From contig NZ_CP137892.1 in NCBI RefSeq assembly GCF_033547155.1, positions 1,798,001 through 1,862,000 of the forward strand: DNA of 64,000 nt, read 5' to 3'. Position numbers and translations under genes: made by a program. Positions 49,670-58,600 of the stretch are shown one piece after another. Each line of letters starts with the position of its first letter. The stretch's first letter is position 1. The notes under the pieces are model-generated. The model was given only the letters and a program-made list of their open reading frames with translations, was not told the DNA's origin and did not search any database. The stretch comes from Pseudomonas benzenivorans. GTDB lineage: Bacteria > Pseudomonadota > Gammaproteobacteria > Pseudomonadales > Pseudomonadaceae.

Positions 49670-52600
49670 ATGGCCAACTTCATCAAATCCGACCTTGAGT
49701 TCATTCTGCAGCAGATCCTGATCGCCGAAGCCAACGCGAACGGTGAAGACCTCCTGTCCTTGCTTCCCAATACCCTGGTGCCTTTCGGTTTGCGTACCGT
49801 CGATGGTTCCAACAACAATCTGCTGGCGGGGCAGTCGGAGTTCGGTGCGGCCGACAACCTGTTCCCGCGCATGCTCGATCCGGTGTTCCGCCCGGCAGAG
49901 ATGGGCACTTCCTATGCCCAGACCAGCGGCATGGTGATCGATTCCCAGCCCCGTACGATTTCCAATCTGATAGTCGATCAGACGATCAGCAACCCTGCCG
50001 CCGTGCAGGCGTTCGTCGATGCGGAGATGGGCATCCTGGCCGACGGCAGCCAAGTCGACGGGGGCGGCGTCCCGTTCCCGGTCGGTACCTTGCTGGACCT
50101 GGAGGGTAATGCCATCCCTGAGGGGCAACCGCTGTTCATCCCCAATACGGCGCCGGACGAGGGGTTGTCCGCGCCCTTTAACAACTGGTTCATCTTCTTC
50201 GGTCAGTTCTTCGACCATGGCCTCGATCTGGTGCAGAAAGGCGGTAGCGGGTTGGTGTTCATGCCGCTGCAGCCGGACGATCCGCTGATCACTCACGGTC
50301 CCGATGGCATCGCCGGTAGCGGTGACGAGCTGACCGATCCGGCCATGCAGTTCATGGTGTTGTCGCGGGCGACCAATCAGCCGGGGCCCGACGGCATTCT
50401 CGGCACGGCCGACGACGTGCATGAGCACCTCAACCAGACCTCGCCGTTCGTCGACCAGAACCAGACCTACAGCTCCCATCCGTCGCACCAGGTGTTCCTG
50501 CGTGCCTATGAGCTGGATGCGTCCGGTAAGCCGGTGTCGACCGGTCGCCTGATCAATAACAGGGACTTGGGACCCGACGGCATATTCGGTACCGCTGACG
50601 ATGGCCCCGGCACCGGCATGGCCACCTGGGCGGTGGTCAAGGCCCAGGCGCGTGCGCTGCTGGGTATCGACCTCACCGACGACAACGTGACCAACATTCC
50701 GTTGCTGGCCACCGATGCCTACGGCAAGTTCATCCCGGGGCCCAATGGCTTCCCGCAGGTGGTGATGCTCGGCCCGGACGGGATACCGGGCACCGCCGAT
50801 GACTTCCTCATGGAAGGCAACCCGGCCGCCCCGATCAGCCTGGCCGGCGCAGTGCTCACCGGCCAGGCCTTTCTGGTCGATATCGCCCATGCGGCCAACC
50901 CCATCGACAGCCAGAGCGGCGCCATGCTGGCGGCCGATTCCGACAGTGCAGTGGGCCTATCCGAGCCTGGCACCTACGACAATGAACTGCTCGATGCCCA
51001 CTTCATCACCGGAGATGGGCGGGTCAACGAGAACATCGGCCTGACCGCCGTGCACCATGTGTTCCACTCCGAGCACAATCGTCTGGTCGAGCTCACCAAG
51101 GAAGTTGCGGTAGAGGCCGCGGTGGCGGGCGACCTGGCCTTCCTCAACCAGTGGTTGCTGACGCCGGTGGCCGCGGTACCGGCCGATCTCTCGACCCTGG
51201 TGTGGAACGGCGAGCGGCTGTTCCAGGCCGCCAAGTTCGGCACCGAGATGCAGTACCAGCATCTGGTGTTCGAGGAGTTCGCGCGTAAGGTCCAGCCCCA
51301 GGTCGATGAGTTCCTGGCGCCGGATGGCTTCGATGTCACGATCGACCCGTCGATCGTCGCCGAGTTCGCCCATACGGTCTATCGTTTCGGCCACTCGATG
51401 CTGACCGAGACCGTTAATCGTCTCGACCCCAATTTTGCCTCCAGTGACCTGGGACTGATCGAGGCCTTCCTCAACCCCCTGGCGTTCAACCAGCTCGGTG
51501 GCGTAACGGTCACGGCTGAACAGGCCGCTGGTGCCCTGGTACGCGGCCTGACCCGTCAGGCGGGCAACGAGGTCGACGAGTTCGTCACCGGCGCACTGCG
51601 CAATAATCTGCTCGGCCTGCCCCTGGACCTGCCGGCCATCAATATCGCCCGTGGCCGCGATGCCGGCGTGCCGTCATTGAACGCGGCGCGTCGTTCGTTC
51701 TATGAGGCGACCGCCGACAGCCAGCTAAAGCCCTACACCAGTTGGGTCGACCTGCTGGGCAACCTCAAGCATGAACTGTCGCTGATCAACTTCATTGCCG
51801 CCTACGGCACCCACGCCACCATCACCAGTGCCACGACCCTCGAAGCTAAGCGTGCGGCGGCTATGGAGCTGGTGTTCGGTGTCGATGAAAATGGCGACTC
51901 TGTGGTCGCCGCCGATCGTCTCGACTTCCTCCACGGCACCGGTGATTGGGCCAGTGGCGCCGATGGCGTGACCATCACCGGGGTCGATGACATCGACTTC
52001 TGGGTCGGTGGTCTGGCCGAGAAACAGATGCCCTTCGGCGGCCTGCTCGGCTCGACCTTCAACTTCGTCTTCGAGACCCAGATGGAGGCGCTGCAAAGCG
52101 GTGACCGCTTCTACTACCTGGGCCGTCTGGCGGGGCTGAACTTCCTCACCGAGATGGAGGACAACTCCTTCGCCAAGCTGGTGATGCGCCATACCGATGC
52201 GCTGCACCTGCCGGCGGATATCTTCTCGACCCCCGGGCTGATCCTCGAGGCCGACCAGAGCCGGCAGTTCAACGAGGGGCTCGGCAATGCCGACCCGGTC
52301 GGTGAAGATCCGCTGATTCCGCTGGTGATGCGTGACGATCCCGGCACCGAAGCAGTCGAGGCCAACTACCTGCACTACACCGGCGACGAGCACGTGGTGC
52401 TTGGCGGCACCGACGGCGACGATACCCTGATCTCCAGCATCGGCGACGACACCCTGTGGGGCGACGCCGGCAACGACCGCCTGGAAGGTGGCGACGGCAA
52501 TGACGTCATCGAGGGCGGTGATGGCGACGACATCATCACCGACATGGGTGGCGACGATGTGCTCAAGGGTAACGACGGCAACGACGTGATCCAGGGCGGC

Positions 52601-55600
52601 AACGGCGAGAACCTGATCCTCGGCGGTCATGGCAAGGACTTCATCATCACCGGTGAAGACATGTCCGAGACCTTCGCCGGTCCCGGTGACGATTTCATCT
52701 ACGGCGCGCCGTTGAACCTGCCGACCTTCGGTAACGAGGGCAACGACTGGATCGAGCTGGGCACCTCCGATGGCGCCGGCGGCGACAACTTCGACCCGCT
52801 GGAGGCCAGCACCATACTTGGCCATGACGTGTTCATCACCGGCGGCGGCTTCGACGAAGTCGAGGGCGAGGGTGGCGACGACATCATGATCGGCTCCGAC
52901 GGCGAAGACCACTTCGGCGGCGGCGGCGGTTTCGACTGGGTCGGCTACAAGTTCGACCGCTTCGGCGTCAGCGTCGACATGCTGGTCAATGACCTGATCG
53001 AGCCGCCGGTGGCGGCCTCCAACCAGGGCATCCTCGACCGCTTCGCCAGTGTCGAGGGGCTGTTCGGCTCCGACTTCGGCGACATCCTCCGTGGCGATCA
53101 TGCCGATGCCACGGTCATCGATGCAGACGGTCCCCTGAATAGCACGCTCAATGCCGCCGGCATCGCCCTGATCGACGGCCTGCAGGCCTTCCTCGACGAC
53201 ATGCTGGCGCCGGGCACGACCAGCTTCAGCGGTGGCAACATCATTCTCGGCGGTGGCGGCAGCGACATCATCGAAGGCCGCGGCGGCGACGACCTGATCG
53301 ACGGCGAGCGCACCCTGAACGTGCGCATCAGCGTGCGCGAGAACCTCGATGGCACCGGCGCGGAGATCGCCAGCTTCGACAGCATGAAACCGATGATCCC
53401 GCTGATGCTCAACGGCACCTACAACCCGGGCCAACTGGTGATAGTGCGCGAGCTTCTGTTCGACCCGGACAACAGCTTCGACACCGCGGTGTTCACCGGC
53501 AACTTCTCCAGCCTGGATCCGGACTTGGGCATCGTGCTCGAGGACTATGTGATCACCCGTGACGACAACGGCACCCCGGGGGACTTCAGCGATGACGTGT
53601 TCACCGTGACGGATACTTTCCTCGATGGTGATGGCGTAGACCGGCTGCGCGGCATCGAGCGCCTGCAGTTCAACGACATCGCCTTCGTGCGAGACGACGT
53701 CACCGGCGAGTTCGTCGAGCAGATCGCCGGCACCCAGCAGTTCGGCAATTTCTCCCCGGATGGTCTGGTGCAGATCGGCGGTGTGGTGCAGGTAGGCCAG
53801 CTGCTGACCGCATCGGTGGCCGGCGTGACCGATCAGGACAATGCCGGCGGCACCCTCGATGGCCGGCCGATCACCTATGTCTGGCAGGTCGACACCTTCG
53901 GCGATGGCGTGTTCGAGGATATCGTCGCCATGGGCGGCGGCAATCCGGCGACCCAGATCGGCAATACCTTCCGCGTGACCCCCGACCTAGAGGGCCTCGC
54001 GCTGCGCGTCAAGGTCATCTACCAGGATGACCTGGGCACCAGCGAGCTGGTCTTCTCTGCCGGCACGGCGCCGGTGGCTGCGGGCATCTTCCCGACCCCG
54101 GCCGCCATACCGGCCGAGTCGCCGACGGTCAGCCCCGGCGGTGGTCTGCACCTGATCCGTTCGGACCTGCAGTTCATCCTCGAACAGATCTTCATTTCCG
54201 AGCGGCACGCCGCCGGCGAGGACCTGCTGTCGCTGCTGCCCAACTCGCGGGTGCCGTTCGGCCTGCGTACGGTGGATGGCTCGTTCAACAACCTGGTGCA
54301 GGGCCAGAGCGGCTTCGGCGCCACCGACGAGACCTTCCCCTTCCTGCTGCCGCAGAACTTCCGTGACGATCAGGATGGCGACAGCTTCGGCCCAGTGACC
54401 AACACCAACTACGCCTCGACCACCGATGTGGCCGACGCCGATCCGCGTATCATCAGCAACCTGATCGCCGACCAGACCATCACCAACCCCTCGGCGGTAC
54501 AGGCCTTCCTCGATGCCGGGCTGGGTACCCAGATGCTCGATGCGGTCACCGGCGAGCCGTTGTTCAATGCCGATGGCACCCCGCGGATTCTCGACCTGGA
54601 CGGTGTGGAAATTCCCCGCGGCCAGACCCTGACCATCCCCAACACCGCGCCGGACGAGGGCCTGTCGGCCCCCTTCAACGCCTGGTTCATCTTCTTCGGC
54701 CAGTTCTTCGACCACGGTCTGGACCTGGTGCAGAAGGGCGGTAACGGCAACGTCTTCGTGCCGCTGCAGCCGGACGATCCGCTGATCACCCATGGCGCCG
54801 ACGGCATCGCCGGCACCGGCGACGAGCTGACCAACCCGGCCCAGCAGTTCATGCTGCTGAGCCGCGCCACCAACGTCGATGTGCAGCCGGGACCGGACGG
54901 CGTGCTGGGGACCTCCGACGACATCCACACCCACAACAACCAGACCTCGCCGTTCGTCGACCAGAACCAGACCTATGCCTCGCACCCGGCGCACCAAGTG
55001 TTCCTGCGTGCCTACGAGCTCAATGGGGCCAATCAGCCGATGGCCACCGGCGAGCTGATCACCAACCGTGACGTGGGCGGCGACGGCATCTTCGGCACCG
55101 CCGACGACATGGCGATCGGCGGCATGGCCACCTGGGCCGTGGTCAAGGCCCAGGCCCGCGATATTCTGGGCATCGACTTGAGTGACTACGACGCCCTCAA
55201 CGTGCCGCTGGTGGCGGTCGATCCTTACGGCAACTACATCCCGGGCCCGAACGGCCGCGTGCAGCTGGTGATCGACCTGGGCCCCGATGGGCTGCTCGGT
55301 ACGGCGGACGACGTGACGGTCGAAGGCGACCCGGCTGCCCCGGTCAGCCCGGCGGCGGTCGGCGCGCTGCGCACCGGCCACAGCTTCCTGGTGGATATCG
55401 CCCATGAGGCCAATCCCTTCGATGCCCAGACCGGCGCACCTTTGCTGGCCGATAGCGATGACGCCGTTGGCTTGTCCAATGGCGTGGACCCGGTTACCGG
55501 CGATCCTATCTCGACTAACGGATTCTTCGATAACGAGCTGCTCGAGGCGCACTACATGGCCGGCGACGGTCGGGTCAACGAGAACATTGCCCTAACCTCC

Positions 55601-58600
55601 GTCCACCACGTGTTCCACGCCGAGCACAACCGCGTCGTCGCCCACACCAAGGATGTGGTGCTGGCGTCGAACGACGTCGACTTCATCAACAACTGGCTGC
55701 TCACCCCGATCGCGGCGCTGCCGACCACCCAGGGCGAAATCGATGCGCTCGACTGGAACGGCGAACGCCTGTTCCACGTGGCCAAGTTCACCACCGAGAT
55801 GGAGTATCAGCATCTGGTGTTCGAGGAGTTCGCCCGCAAGATCCAGCCGCAGGTCGACGTCTTCCTCGGCGAGGGCCAGGGCTATGACGGCGATATCAAC
55901 CCGGCGATCGTCGCCGAGTTCGCCCATGCCGTGTACCGCTTCGGCCACACCATGCTGCTCGATACGGTGGACCGCCTGGACCCGAACTTCGCCTCCAGCG
56001 AGATCGGCCTGATCCAGGCCTTCCTCAACCCGCTGGAGTTCGACCAGAACGGCACGCTCACCCCCGAACAGGCGGCGGGCGCGATCGCCCGCGGCGTGAC
56101 CCGGCAGGCCGGTAACGAGATCGACAACTTCGTCACCGAGGCCCTGCGCAACAACCTGTTGGGCCTGCCGCTGGATCTGGCGGCCATCAACATCACCCGG
56201 GCCCGTGATACCGGCGCCCCGTCGCTCAATGCGGCCCGTCGCGACTTCTGGGAGAACACCGGCGACAGCCAGCTTTCACCTTATACCAGCTGGTTCGACT
56301 TCTCGCTGAACATGCGTCACCCGTCGTCGCTGGTTAACTTCATCGCCGCCTACGGCACCCATGCCGAGCTGCTGGCGGCCGATGTCGACACCCTGGCCGA
56401 GAAGCGCGCGGTGGCCGCGGCGCTGGTCCTGGGTGGCAGCGCGGTGATCAACGCCGGTGAGCTGGATGAGCGAACCTTCGTGGCCGACGACGTCGATCGA
56501 GTCGCCTTCCTCAACAGCACCGGCATCTACGCCATGGTGAATGGGGTGACCACCACCGGCGTCGATGACATCGACCTCTGGGTCGGTGGCCTGGCCGAGC
56601 GGCAGATGCCGTTCGGCGGCATGCTCGGCTCGACCTTCAACTTCGTGTTCGAGAACCAGCTGGAGAAACTGCAGAACGGCGACCGCTTCTACTACCTGGA
56701 GCGCACCGCGGGGCTGAACTTCCTCTCCGAGCTGGAGAACAACTCCTTCGCCCGCATGATCATGGCCAACACCGATGCCACGCACCTGCCGGGTGACGTG
56801 TTCTCGACCCCGGGCTTTATCCTCGAGGTCGACCAGAGCCGGCAGTTCACCGGTCTCAATGAGGCCGGCGCCGATGGCATCCAGGGCACGGCCGATGACG
56901 AGATCGGGGTCGACGGCATCGCCGGCAACTCCGACCCCCTCGGCGAATCCCTGCTGATTCCGGATGTGGTACGCGACAATCCGGACACTCCGGGGGCCGA
57001 CAGCAACTACCTGCGCTACAACGGCGATGAGCACATCGTGCTCGGCGGCACCGCGGGCGACGACATCCTGATCTCCAGCCTCGGCGACGACACCCTGCAC
57101 GGCGATGAGGGCAACGACCGGCTCGAAGGCGGCGACGGCAACGATATCGTCCTCGGCGGTGCCGGCGATGACATCCTCACCGACCAGGGCGGCGAGGACA
57201 ACATCCAGGGCGGTGATGGGCACGACGCCATCCATGGCGGCAACAGCATCGACTTGATCCTCGGCGGCTTCGGCAACGACTTCATCGTCACCGGGGAAGA
57301 CGGCGACGAATCCTTCGGCGGCCCGGGCAACGACTTCATCCTGGGCGACATCGCCGACGAATTCGTGTTCGGTAACGAAGGCGACGACTGGCTCGAACTG
57401 GGCATGGCCGACGGCAGCTCCGGCGATAACTTCGATGTACGGGGGCTGGACGCCACCATAGGTAACGACGTGTTCATCGGCGGCGGTAGCATCGACCGCA
57501 TGGGTGGCGAGGGCGGCGACGACATCATGATGGGCAACGGCGGCCCGACCGACCGCTACCTCGGCGGCTCGGGCTTCGACTGGGCGCTGTTCCGCGACAA
57601 TCCGGCCGGTGCCTACGTCGACATGCGCCTGCGCGCCTTCAACGAGGCGATCCTGCCGCTGTCCAACGGCTCGGCGCTGGCCCGTTTCGAGTCCATGGAA
57701 GGTCTGTCCGGCTCGGCCCACAGCGACATCCTGCTGGGCGATGACTTCGATGCCGGAATGATTGCCGCTTCGGGCTTCACTGGCAGTGTGCTGACCAATA
57801 TCGCCCTGGTCGATGGCCTGCAGGGCTTCCTCGACGCCATGCTCGGGACCCCGACCGTGCCGACCGTGACTTCGTTCGGCGCCGGCAACATCATCCTCGG
57901 CGGCGACGGCAGCGACCTGCTGCAGGGTAACGGCGGCGACGACCTGATCGACGGCGACCTGTGGATGAACGTGCGCATCAGCGTGCGCGAGAACAGCGAC
58001 GGCAGCGGCGCGGAGATCCGCAGCGCCAACAGCATGACCGAACTGGTGGATGACGTGTTCGCCGGCCTCATCAACCCGGGCCAGCTGGTCATCGTCCGGG
58101 AGATCCTGCCTGGCGATGGCGGCTTCAACTTCGACACGGCCATGTATTCAGGGCCCCTGGCCAACTACAACATCGTCGAGAACGGCGACGGCACCTTCAC
58201 GGTGGAAGACCTTGGCGGCGATCTGATAGTCGGCGGAGAGATCGGGCCAGATGGCATCGATACGCTGCGCAACATCGAGCGCCTGCAGTTCAACGACCAG
58301 GCGGTGGTCCTGGTGCCTGGCCTGAATGCCGAGCCTGTTGGGCTGGCTTCGATCAACGACAACAACCCGGAAGTCGGTTCCCTGCTCTCGGCTAACCTCG
58401 ATACCGTGACCGATGCCGACAATCCGGGCATCGGCCGCGTGACGGGGCCGGTGAACTATCAGTGGCAGGCCGACTTCAGCGGCACCGGCGTGTTCGAGGA
58501 TATCGTGGCGGCCACGCCGATCGGCGACGTGCGCGCCTTTGGCCAGACCTTCCGCGTCACCGCGGACCTGGCCGGCCTGAGCCTGCGGGTCCAGGCGGTC

